NCBI RefSeq assembly: GCF_021134715.1
Contig: NC_060021.1
Location: 7,224,501-7,288,500 of the forward strand
Length of the DNA: 64,000 bases
DNA from: Daphnia pulex
Lineage: Eukaryota; Arthropoda; Branchiopoda; Diplostraca; Daphniidae
Direction: 5' to 3'
Shown here: one piece after another, positions 51,601-62,600 of the stretch
How the letters are laid out: every line of letters begins with the position of its first letter
How positions within the stretch are numbered: the stretch's first letter is position 1
Notes under the pieces: model-generated
Told to the model about the DNA's origin: nothing
Databases searched by the model: none
What the model saw: only the letters and a program-made list of their open reading frames with translations
Program-made: the position numbers and the translations under genes

Positions 51601-53939
51601 AGCTTGCAATCGGAATAAAATTGATTGCAAACTGGATCATAAGTGCGGGAAGAAATGTCACGAAGAATGTGATCTATGTATCACGAAGATCAATCGACAA
51701 TTACCTTGTGGACATTCTCAAGTTGCTGAATGCTGTTTAGATGATGAAGACATCAAATGCGGGTAATTGCAGCAGAAAAACTGGTGTCTGAATTTTGGTT
51801 GTTTCTAATTTATGGCTTATTTTCTTTGAAGGGTAATAGTCAACAAAACTATTACTGAGTGTATGCATTCGATTCGTGTCGAGTGTTCCACCATTGCCAG
51901 TCGCCAATTGTGCAATCAGCCATGTGTCAAGTTCATGAGTTGTGGTCATCAATGTAAGATGCAATGCAAAGAGACATGCTCACCATTAGTTTGTCAAGAA
52001 CTTGTACGGACTTCAGTGTTAAGTCCCTGTAGACACCCCGTGATGAAGACTTGCAACGATCATCACTTATGTAACACATTTTTAACTTTACACTTATTCA
52101 GTGACAATTCATTTGATTTACGCTCGTAATTATAGCTCCTGTAGTGGAACAGGCACAGGTGGAGAAATTTCTCCAAGAGTGCCCGCATAAGTGTCGCGCC
52201 AACTTGCCTTGCGAACATTCTTGTAAAGGATCCTGTGGGCAATGTTTCAATGGCCGTCTCCACAAAGCCTGCGAGGAAAAATGTGGACGCACCCTAGTTT
52301 GTGGACATAGGTAATTCAATATCAGCGTTCAATCAGTATTTACTTTCTACGTATGTAACGAATTCTTTTCATTTACAGCTGTGGTGTGAATTGTGCCATT
52401 TCGTGCCCTCCTTGTAAGGAAGTATGCCAATATCGCTGTCGGCACAGCAGATGTCGCAAGAAATGTTGCGAGCCATGCGTCGATTGTGTTGTATGTTTCT
52501 AATCTTTTTGTGTGGTTTTTTATTAGATTTAAAAATTTAATTGTTTTAATTAATAGGAACCTTGTGGTTGGAAATGTGAGCATTACTCATGTTCTCTCAA
52601 ATGCTTTGAATATTGCAATCGACCTCGTTGTGATGAACCCTGTCGGAAACGTCTCCCGTGCGGCCATTCATGCGTTGGACTCTGCGGTGAAATCTGCCCT
52701 CCTCTTTGCCGTGTGTGCCACAAAGACCAGCTGACGGAATTTATTCTCTATGGCAACGAAGAAGAAGACGACGCCAGGTTAAGACTTGTTAAATTGTTTA
52801 ACTGCTTCTTTACTAAATTTGTGTTATTGTTCCTTGTATAAAGATTCATCTACTTGGAAGATTGCCAGCATACTATAGAAGTAGAAGGGATGGATCATTG
52901 GATGGAGATGAAAGAGGAGGAAACTCGTGAAATCCAAATGAAATGCTGCCCGCGCTGTAAAACCATCATCCGCTCATGTTACCGCTACGGCAATGTTATC
53001 AAGAAAAATTTCGAAGACATTGTGGAAGTAAAGAGGATGCTTTTGCGCAACCGTGTTAGTTCCAAGGAGATCATAGAGAAGCTCCTTAATCAAATTAAGG
53101 ATTCCGATGCTCTAAATAGCGAACTTGCTGGTAAACTTAACCATGGCATAACTGAAGTCCTGAAGAATGAACTGAAATGCATACGGGACTTTTTGAATCC
53201 AAACATGGTCGGAAAAAGGCAAAAGTATAAAAGTTTGGATGACGATACTCGCTACATGTTTGAAGTCAAGGTTGATATCATTGCGTCTGTTTTGAGCTCC
53301 ATCAAAAATGCTCCCAAAATTGCTTCATCTGAAAGTCCAATAGCGATTGGAACAATGGACCCTGCTTTGCTAAAAAAATTTCTAGGTCGAGCTCAAAACA
53401 TTGTTATATCGCTCTTTCATCGCGAACGGTTTTCTGTCCAGGAGTATGATTGTTTCATTGCTGAAGTCAACCGTTTGGATTTGATTCGAGTCTATTTCTT
53501 GATAAAGAGTGCCTCTCACATGTCCAACAGAAACTCTTTGATAAGTGAAGAAACCCGACTGGTAGAAGATCTGTTGATGAAGAATACGAAACCACTGAAG
53601 AAACAAGAGAGCGAGACAATCAAAGGCATTTTTCAGAGAATTGGCAAAAAGCTTAATACTGGACTTGGCATCAGCGAAACTGAACGGGAGCAAATTGTTA
53701 AAGCTATGGGATTTAAACAAGGTCATTGGTTTAAATGCCCGAATGGTCATATTTACTTAATTGCTGATTGTGGTGGGGCGATGCATGAAGCCAAATGTAA
53801 CGAATGCGGGGAAAAAATTGGTGGAGGAAACCATTCATTGCGTTCAGACAACAGCCTTGCGAGCGAAATGGATGGGGCTCGATTTGCTGCATGGTCAGAA
53901 CATGCTAATAACATGGGCAATTTTCAAATACTGGATTAA
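45625..53939 (+). CDS. ZNFX1: ZNFX1-like helicase with NFX1 zinc fingers and RZ finger; one in-frame TGA
   Basis: Twenty-one exons join in phase from ATG 45625 to TAA 53937-53939, 2353 residues if the TGA at 51011-51013 (codon 1510) is read through. The domain order is: a low-complexity N-terminus (1-110); the conserved [29 protein letters not shown] block; an SF1 helicase with Walker A GPPGTGKT (about 670-677), DEAD-like EEAAE (about 1067), [20 protein letters not shown] and [13 protein letters not shown] long series of NFX1-type Cys/His fingers (about 1350-1980) follows, then a C-terminal RZ finger ([15 protein letters not shown]...[10 protein letters not shown]). Known homologues are antiviral RNA sensors or germ-granule factors. 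The TGA replaces a zinc-ligand Cys: [12 protein letters not shown] occurs earlier, CPKQ-stop-YEECGKC here. It could be a null allele, a sequencing error or recoding. Confidence 0.9.
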
Positions 53940-55377
53940 CCAGCTTTTTTTCGTTTTCAGTCTTAAACTTTTTATTGTAAAATTGTCGTAGCTGTTTTAA
54001 TTTGGCTTAGATTGATTTAGATGTTATGATTAACGCGGCAGATGTGCTAGATGCCAGATTCCTTTATTTGGAGATGGTTTTCCGTATGTTGTGTTTATAA
54101 AATTGATTAATAATATACTGGGAGATAATTCATTGATAAGTTCTCTTCTTACGTTAGCGCTTGCGCCTAGACTCTTCGTATATCTTTTTTCAATTATTTA
54201 TCCGTACGTAAAAAAATCGTAGAGAAAATTCTCGCTATAATTAATATATTTTTTAAAATTCCTATTAATTATACAGTCATCCGTGAACAATATAAACCTA
54301 CTTATTTGTCTTTGCTCTTACTCCGACTTACGCAATATGAGAAATGCAATAGATTGATAGGCCTATGTAAATAGGCTACCACTTTTAAAAGAATTAATTA
54401 AGTGCTGCGTGGCAGAGTGGGTTAAGGCGTCGTCTTATTAAACGACACTCAACACACATTGTGGGAGTGCTCCACCACTAGGCACTCTTCTCTCCGATCT
54501 CGATATTGGTGTCTTTGTCAGATCCTGAAAAAAATATGGTATACTAACAGACGTTGACTAGAAACAAGCTTTTAAAGATGAAGCATTCTCGTTCCTCGAT
54601 GTAGTCCTAATTTGATTATGGGCTGGTAGTACGTGAGTTCGTGGACAGCTTAGAAGTAATGCCTAGTCAAACCCTGAATTTTTATTTGGTAACTTTGGTA
54701 AAAAGTGAAATCAAACGAAAGAAGACAAGTCAATTTTAACTCAACCTTTTATCGCATTTTATCGAATCAAATTTGGTCGTTATATAGCTTAGAACTCCTC
54801 CCATAAGGAGGCGTAGAAAGGATCGTTGATTGTTGCTTTATTTAACACTGGAATAAGTCGTTCATTTAATCTTTTAGTCGCTATTATTCTGGGCGAAAGA
54901 TTATGGCTTGTCCTAAATGAATATATATATATATTTGACATAATTCTTTTATGAAACTTAAAACGAAATTTGTGACCTTCAAAACCCTTTGGGAGTACAC
55001 CCTCATAACCTCGAAAACTGATCATTATCGATCAATCAAGGTCAATTATTTGGATTTTCCAGATTTTTTAAAGATATTTAAACCCTCGATTCAGTTGACT
55101 TCAATCATTCATTCGATCGCCTTCTATCGAGTCATACGGAGTCATACTACCGTACAACCCTGGTACAGATATAATTGCAACTTGAAATGCTAGAATTTAA
55201 GGTAAGCTATTCTTACACACTTATTGAGACATTTGTTTTTAATTTGAAGACACACGTTCTTTGTTAAATGCTGTATAGATAATCGTCGCTTCTACCCTGC
55301 TGTTGTGTTTGTGCGTTCGGAACTCAGAACTTTCTCCACTCCCCCAGTCATGGAGCGATGTTAGTTCGGCGGGTAAA
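53940..55377. other. 3' flank of ZNFX1 and intergenic DNA
   Basis: ZNFX1 3' UTR and AT-rich DNA. Apart from the tRNA-like sequence at 54402-54485 no gene is supported. Confidence 0.4.
54402..54485 (+). tRNA. Degenerate tRNA-Leu-like sequence (probable pseudogene or SINE head)
   Basis: An A-box-like TGGCAGAGTGGGTTAAGGCG is followed by a 5-bp anticodon-type stem (GTCGT/ACGAC), a variable arm and a T-arm-like GTGGGAG...CTCCAC. The 84-nt length fits class II tRNAs. The ends pair only partly (GTGCT/GGCAC), the anticodon loop has 8 bases, and the B box is poor. Most likely not functional. Confidence 0.35.
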
Positions 55378-55812
55378 ATGAATGATCCAACGGCATTCTT
55401 GATCGAAAACGGCGTTACTCAGGAAGAAATTGAAGAGTTTCAACGTCAAAGTACGAAACTCTTTGTTGTTTTAAAATCCGTTATTTAACCAAGTTTCATT
55501 AATTGTTGCAGGTGGTACTTTGCCTCTAACGGTGGAGAGTCAAGACATGGATGAAAGCCAGAGTCGTAGACTCGTAGCTTTGGAAATATCTTACCAACCT
55601 TACGTAGTTCTAAAGGGATAGCCGCAGCAGCAATCGGAATTGGTGCAGCTGCCAAGTTTTTGATAGTTAGTTCAGCTTTCGATAATTTTCGCAATTGGAT
55701 TCATGATCGTAGACGCCAAACAACCAATATTAAACCTATTCCTGTATACATTGTAAAAAATCCGGCTGAATCACCCAGCCACGTATCACCTCGCCCATCT
55801 TATTTCATGTAA
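55378..55812 (+). CDS. Unrecognised small protein with one hydrophobic helix (needs a micro-intron)
   Basis: Exon 1 is 55378-55450 (MNDPTAFLIENGVTQEEIEEF), joined in phase to 55512 onward (GTLPLTVESQDMDESQS). Read straight on, the frame stops at 55621 (60 residues). The other frame is open to the TAA at 55810-55812 and has a strong helix (IAAAAIGIGAAAKFLIVSS), a basic loop (WIHDRRRQ) and a Pro/Ser tail (SPSHVSPRPSYFM). Removing a 50-nt GT-AG intron at 55566-55615 joins them into 107 residues. It is alternatively a frameshifted gene. I do not recognise the family; a single-pass membrane protein is inferred. Confidence 0.45.
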
Positions 55813-56453
55813 AGCTAAACATGTTTGTAGCACACTGTATATATTCTTTATCCTACACACACACCAGCATTATTTTCCATTAACTTTGATCCACGCCAAG
55901 GCTTACTTGGGTTAATTGAATCACTGATGTTTTGTAGCTTTCTAAATGAAAATCTCACTGAAATCTGTGATAACAATATATTGACCTATCAAAATATTGT
56001 GTGTTCTTAGTTCTTACCATCTCAGATATTCATAATTTCATAGAGAGATTCGTAGTGTCAGAAATATTATTTACAATTTACATTTTACACCACCAGGAGA
56101 AGCAATACATTTTTGGCAACGTTGTATTAAACCATTGTTTACTTAAAAGCCCAAAGCCTAATTAAACTTTCATTCATGTTTCAGCTGCTGATTTCTACGG
56201 TTGTTACCAAGTTTAGGATTTTGTAAGAAATGAGATATCTGCTGATGTCCTTATCCCCACGTGGCGCTGTGCTGTAAGTTTTTTAAATGTATTTGTAAAT
56301 TTCACCGTAAATTTCATGTCACTTGAAATTGAAGTTTGTTTAAATCCCAACTATGGATGCTTTATCATTTGTTGATTCAATTGGTCAGATGATTATCTTA
56401 TGGTTCTTGAGCTTATTGCAATTAGCGTGAAGAAAGAATTTGCTTGAACTAGG

Positions 56454-56534
56454 GCGAAATGATGTCCAATCCAAAATCTTTAGTATTTAAGATGTGAAAA
56501 CCACCTTGCTGTATATCCTTTTTAACTGATCATT
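56454..56534 (+). ncRNA. Candidate C/D box snoRNA 1 (intronic)
   Basis: C box ATGATGT (56459-56465), internal C'-like GATGTGA, D box CTGA (56526-56529). The D box is about 26 nt upstream of the 3' splice site. Guide target not determined. Confidence 0.35.
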
Positions 56535-56663
56535 CTTTGAATGTAAGTATAGGCAGGTATTGGCTCGATTGCTCATGATGTATGTGATTCTAATACAAGT
56601 GGTCAGCAGGCAGCTGTGATGAAACCATAAGTAAGTAATACTCTTTTTCAAATTTATTTTGAT

Positions 56664-56744
56664 GTTATTTGATGAAAACAGGATGGTTCGCTAAATTGGG
56701 TATGAGCAACTTTGATTTCAAAACTCCTCGCAGTCTGAAAACTC
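56664..56744 (+). ncRNA. Candidate C/D box snoRNA 2 (intronic)
   Basis: C box TGATGA (56670-56675) and D box CTGA (56735-56738), with a TATGAGC internal box. Terminal stem is weak. Confidence 0.3.
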
Positions 56745-57158
56745 ATGTCAAGTTACAGTATGTTCAATTACAGTGTTTGAATTGTGCAAATTAATTTAGT
56801 ACCTGTTACTGGATTTAACCAACATGCAGGTCTGGCCGTGATGATTTGATGACAGCTGCATCGCTTAATTTTGTATGTGAGTTGTTTTTTACTTTTTAAT
56901 CTTTTTTTATGAATGAGGACAAGTGAAATATGAGACAATTGAGAAAGTCATTGAATTTATGTAATGAAAGGGATTTCTGGTACTGAGAAGTTGGCAGTAG
57001 TGACATTGTTTTATTGCTCTTGGGTTTGTTGTAATTTTTCGATTTCATTGTAGTCGGTACAGGCTGTTGGTTGGCAATTCTGACGGAAACTATTCGGCAT
57101 TGTGTGGATCGGTGTAGATGGTGAGCATAGATCTTCTGTTATTCTTGTTGAGAAATTT

Positions 57159-57237
57159 CGCAAATGATGTAAATTTCAATTCAATGGTTCCTGCCGAGAA
57201 GTGTACGATATCATGTGGAAATGTTTTTCTGATCGCT
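57159..57237 (+). ncRNA. Candidate C/D box snoRNA 3 (intronic)
   Basis: C box ATGATGT (57164-57170), D box CTGA (57229-57232), about 78 nt upstream of the next exon. Terminal stem not clear. Confidence 0.3.
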
Positions 57238-57438
57238 TAATTCAAGCATGAAATGCTATGAAATGTGGTTTTCAATAGAACTGGATATGTGGTTTTTATC
57301 TTTACCTGTAGGAGTGAACTTACGATTGGGTAACGCAAATGACTTCGAAAGCAGTATTCGCCAACACGAGTTTCAGTCCGTTTCAGTGTTTGTCTGTGAA
57401 TTGTAAGTGATTTGTATTCTCCCTTTTTGAATATTTAT

Positions 57439-57508
57439 ATGCTGTGATGTTTTTAGACATTTGAAACCTGAATATGCTCTGGGTGGAAAACATATTTTAC
57501 TGAGCTCT
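57439..57508 (+). ncRNA. Candidate C/D box snoRNA 4 (intronic)
   Basis: C box GTGATGT (57444-57450), D'-like CCTGA, D box CTGA (57500-57503), about 43 nt upstream of the 3' splice site. Confidence 0.3.
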
Positions 57509-58740
57509 TCATTAGACTTGTTTAATTTGCTTTTTGGTAAAATGCAGTTCTTCAGTTTCTGATTTTAAACGTTAGTTGTGATGCTGGCCTGCCTGGAATT
57601 CATCGAATGTGGCGGAATAACTGGTGGACCTTCGAAGGTGGGCTGTGCGGTCTTTAAAAAAAATCAGGTTAGTTCATTTCATTGTCTGCTCAGCACCTGA
57701 ATTCAATATGTTGTCATTTGCATTTGAATGTCGGATTCTCTTCATGTGCTTACATAATATATCAGGAGACAGACACCTGGGTGGTACTGCTTGAACTGTC
57801 CAGATCGGTTCTTCCTGGACAAATAGAACATAATTGCTAACGTTAGCTATTACCGTTTCTCTGCCAGGATATGTTTGTGCTTTCTGACGCAGCAACAATG
57901 AATACTGTCAATCTAAAATTGGGAGGAATAGCATGTGGAGCATACGTGGTGCTTACTGCCTAGTTGAATTTAAGGCGACGTTCGTCAAACTGGGTATTAT
58001 GTTTTATTTTATTAAATAAATTCTTTTACAAAAAGTTATCTTTTTTGTTTTGCAGGTAATAAAAAAAGCTAATAGATAAATTTGGCGTTTTGCCCAAAAT
58101 GCTCGAGCCAAAAAAGTTAATTGGGTTGTTGTTGGAGATGATAGATATACGGTGAAGAATCTTGTCGATAACAGTCGCATTGGAATCTCGTCATGCGGAT
58201 TAGCCTTTAATGTAAAATTCTTTGCGCGCATCCACAAGACAACTTCAAAAAGCAAGGAAAGTACCATTTACATTCGCTGACCCTGCTGGATATGACCGCA
58301 TTCAACCCTCCAGGATTCAATTACCATCCAGGTCTTTCACTCCTCGTACTTGTCGGTTTTAATTATTCTTCATAGGGCGAACACAGTGAAATGATCCATC
58401 ACTTTGTGTACTTTATTAATTGTCTACTTGTCTGTTGTACTTTAAGAAAATGTACCCGTCGTCTAGTCATCGTATTCGAAATGTGGACCCTGTTTGAAGA
58501 ACAAAAAATTGCTCAACAGCTCACCATCTTCAGCTTCATCTGCATCATCCTCACATCTTTGACAACTTCTAACTTTCTTGCCCAAAAATTGTGGCATAAC
58601 ATCTCCGACATGGCAACAACCAGTTCGCAATTATGGGTAAATAATATTTTTATTAAAGTTTAGTTATGTATCAATCTCACTTTTCTATTTGTTAGAATAC
58701 TAGTTATTAGTTATTATTAATATTGAAACTAACTGTTTAG

Positions 58741-59612
58741 TTAACCATAGCGTCGTGCTGCTGTTGGGTGTTGTATGGTTGATGGCTGGGTAGATCACTG
58801 GTGTACCGATGTCTCCCTGGTAAGGTGGACACCAAACCACAACGCCGTTACCTAATATCACAGCAACAACTTACGTTATTACAAGTTACTACACCGAGGC
58901 CCTCAAGTACTACACCATCGAGGCACCGGAGTATTATACCATAACTAACGCGGCCCCGAAGTATTACTCTCCCCCGAGCTACACCACCAAGGTACCGGAG
59001 TACTACACGAATACGTATGCTGCCCCAACCTACTACACCGAGGTTCCCAAGTACTACTCTGTCCTCAGCTACTTACTACACCGATGGCTAAAATAGTACT
59101 ACTCTGTTCCCAGCTACTACAACGAGGCTCCAGCTGATTACTAAACCAAAACGGTTGTAACCTACACCAAAGCGCCCAAGAACTACTCTGCCCCGATCTA
59201 CACAACCACAACTTAGGCGGTCAAGTATTACGCAGCCCTAACTTAATACACAGAAGCTGCCTTTTCGTACTACGATGAAAAGAAATACTACACTGATGCT
59301 CCAGTTTGACACACTGCAACCTATGCTACACCTAGCTACAACACCGAAGCTCCCAAGTACTACACTGAAGAAGCCGCATATTACACAAGTCAACCACGTC
59401 CGCCGCCCTGGTTTACTTCACCGAGGAACTCAAGTATTACTCTGCTCCAAGCTACTACCAAACTAAGGCTCATAAGCATTACACCAGCATCCTGATTATT
59501 ACATCACTACTTACGCTGCTCCGACCTATACACCGAAGCTCTAAAGTATTCCTATGCCCTGAGTTACTAAACTACTAGAGCACCAATATATTACACTACA
59601 ACCTTTCTTCTT
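58741..59612 (+). pseudogene. Dead Tyr-rich repeat (cuticle-like) secreted protein gene
   Basis: A signal-peptide-like stretch (VVLLLGVVWLMAG) is broken by a stop. Roughly 25 degenerate units of the type APKYYT, APTYYTE, VPEYYT and APSYNTE follow, in several frames with stops at many units. The unit pattern resembles Tyr/Pro-rich repeat proteins of arthropod cuticle. Enough signal remains to show strand and ancestry, but no continuous frame exists. Confidence 0.7.
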
Positions 59613-62600
59613 CGGTAATTTTTTGTTTGCATCCAGCATTTCCATTGATGCTAAAGATATTAATGATATTACTTCAATTTGGTTCTAGTTTACTGTTCCG
59701 ATAGTTGCAGTCATGAGGTTTACTATTGCATTATATGTTGGTGAAAGATTTTTGAGCATCAAATTTAATTCTGCGTGTTACTTGGTGCTGGGATTATGTT
59801 TTAAAAGTTACATTCTGTATTTTATTCAATTGGTATTTTGTCTAAATCGTTCGGATGTTAAAATTTAAGAAGAAAGGAGGAGGAAGTTGGGGAGGGGAGA
59901 AAAAATTGTCATTGCCAAATGCTGATTAATGTAGTTACATTAATAAAAATTGGTAAACACCATATTTTATTCTATGTCTGTGTTTACAGTTAAAATATAA
60001 AAAAGAAATTCAATAATGACATCAGTAAAACACAAATAAAATTAATTCTTCATAAATCATGCAAAGACTACAAAACCTCTAATGTTAAAGTTCTCTAAAT
60101 TAAAACTTAATCAAATGTAACTCACCACAACCATTCTGCATTGTCTTCCAATTGTCTTCAAAATAAATAACAGGTAAAAATTAGATCTGGGAAATATAGC
60201 AATATTTTACATATTAACTATAACTATGACTTGAATGCAAAATGTTAATTTGAAATGTTGTACATAAAATGCCACAGTTATAATTTTTAAATCCTTGAAA
60301 AAAGAAAAAGCTAAGTACTTTGTAAATGCAGACTATATAGTTTAGGGAAGACATAGCTTGCATTATTAGATTGTCCCATTTGATCTCTGTTTACACAAGC
60401 ACTAAGACTGCACCTAGGTAAACTTCAGCTGAAATCTTCTGAAAACATTGAGCAGCCAAGAATGCAATAAGAATCATTAGCTAAATTTTGTGTTATTTGA
60501 AACCGGTTAAACTTACCTCGAAATCCTAATCTGAATTTGTTTTTATTTTGTAAAGTTACTTTTGATGTGTAGTTGTGTACTATGTAACTTCTAAAGGAGC
60601 AGACGAAGTATCCCCAAACAACCAGACAACCTGTCACATTCCAATGCTGCTCTCCAATTATCAAGGATCGTAACCTACAGAAAAAAGAAAGATTTATCAC
60701 AAGTACAATGGTGCAGAATTACAGGAAGAAAGTTAAAGGGGTGATTATTAATTTAATTAGATGTCCAGTTCCTAGAGTGAGGATCGAATGAGCCAGTTAC
60801 ATAATGTTATTGTAGGATAGGGTAGTGTGGAAAGAATTTTTCATCTTCACCATCATTTTGAGATTTACTTAACATTTGCTGTTGCCTTGTAGTATGCTAC
60901 GGTGAATAGAAAAGCATTCTGAATAACTGGCAGGAAGCACTGTTGCCCAGGTGCTGAAACATCTGCAATCACTTGCAGACAAGGCACATTCCAATACTGC
61001 CTTGTCTTCAGTGTAGAAGTTGGATTGGTGAAGTTGTGTGGTTGTTGAAGTGTGTAGAAGTTGGACTGGCGTCCATCATCACATTGGGATTTCGTTTTTT
61101 GTGAATTGTGATCTGCGTTGAGTGGCTTCTTGGAGAATTTGGCAGGGAGAACGTTACGTGAGTATCAAAGTTATTTGTTACCTTTTTTTGTCACTTCTTT
61201 CAATTGAGCATCAACGAGCTAGAGCAGACATTGTTTTAATGTTTACTTTTAAACGTTTCTCCTTTCTGACGCTAGACGGCATAGCCCTTTGATCATTTTT
61301 TACCTGTCAGAATCAGTTTAGTTACGTTTACTTTGCACATCTCTGTAGAGATTTCTCAATGCTACTTTAAAAAAATTTTGGGTGATAACTTTCAGTTTCT
61401 GTTCCAGCAACAAAGCTCACTTGTTAGATTTTTAATTATGTGTATTTTTTTTCTACTTCCGGTTTTCTCTTTTCAGTCAGTAGCTCAGTAAATATTCATT
61501 CGACTTAGAAACTAACCACATATTCGTGATCCTCGTCAAATTTGTGGTAAAGTTCATGTTTTGTTTTGTACGTTTTCGTACTTCCGGTTTTGAAAATTTT
61601 CCTGAACTATAGTTCAGGAAAATTCTCGATTTTGGCCAAAATATGGATTTCGTTTAAATTACACTTAATCGACCCCAAATTTTACGTAGATCACGAATAT
61701 TTGGTTTATTTGGTCGGTAGCTCAATGGTTGAGGCGCTATCGCTTACTTCCGGTATACTTCCGGAAAATTTGCATAAAACTAGCAAGTGAGCTTTGTTCT
61801 CTGCACAATTCTAAAGACTCCTTGTCAGTTTCAGCAAACAGAAATGGTCTTTTTGATTACTTTTTTTTACTTTTGTGACTATCTAAAGCCGGTCAGTTTT
61901 GGACGTGTCTAATAGATGGCGTGAAGGAATATTGTGTTGTCAATTGTGGGCTCATGGCGGCTCGTTGTCTAAATCTATCTTCAGCTACAGCTATTTTCTT
62001 CGAAAGTTACAAATGAACACATAGGTTCATTCGAGTGATTTCGTTTTTATCTTGGCGTGTTCATGTGGATAACCTTAGTGTTTTTCATGAACTTACAGAA
62101 GGAAACGTAGCCTACCGTTGACTATTTTGTTCAAAATGTGCCATCGAAATGACACAGGTAACTACCAACACTAGCTTTATTTACAGTATTGTTGAAACAT
62201 ATATTCTTCTCATCTTCTATTAGGATTCATTAGAATTATCTGCTGTAAGAACTGGACTTGCTAGATCACCAAACCCATCACGGACCAATCTCTCATTCCA
62301 TCTTCTAGAGAACCTTGGCTAACTGTTTGGCGGTTTCAAGTGTAAGTTCACTTATCATGTCACTGAACTTTCTTTGTTGGAGTCGAATATGTATTCAAAG
62401 TATTGATCTGCACTCACATCTATCTAATGTTGTAAGACGATTTCGACTGCAGTATACTGATTACTGTTTAATTATTCTTTTAGATCATAGTTGTCATTAA
62501 TGACACAAGTTATTAACAAGGTGACTTAATTTTCTTGTTTTTTATTTTCAGGTTTGAAACTATAGGTTTCTAAATTTGCATGACAGACCTTAAGAAAAGT

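Larger units (their letters stand above)
56140..58020 (+). ncRNA. Candidate spliced non-coding RNA gene (snoRNA host type)
   Basis: A series of splice-bounded segments: exons ending at 56273, then 56557-56630, 56830-56876, 57054-57120, 57312-57402 and 57548-57637. Donors are GTAAGT, GTAAGT, GTGAGT, GTGAGC, GTAAGT and GTGGGC. No reading frame stays open through them. Each intron carries one C/D-box-like segment of about 60-85 nt. AATAAA occurs near 58015. This layout is known for snoRNA host genes; the assignment is inference. Confidence 0.35.

Noticed and set aside
53940-54120. SECIS element for the ZNFX1 TGA
   Set aside because: An ATGA with a short nearby GGCA/TGCC stem exists, but the long helix and apical AA loop required are not evident.
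60868-61170. About 100-codon open minus-strand frame
   Set aside because: It contains no ATG and is bounded by stops; no proven acceptor, so not called as a gene.
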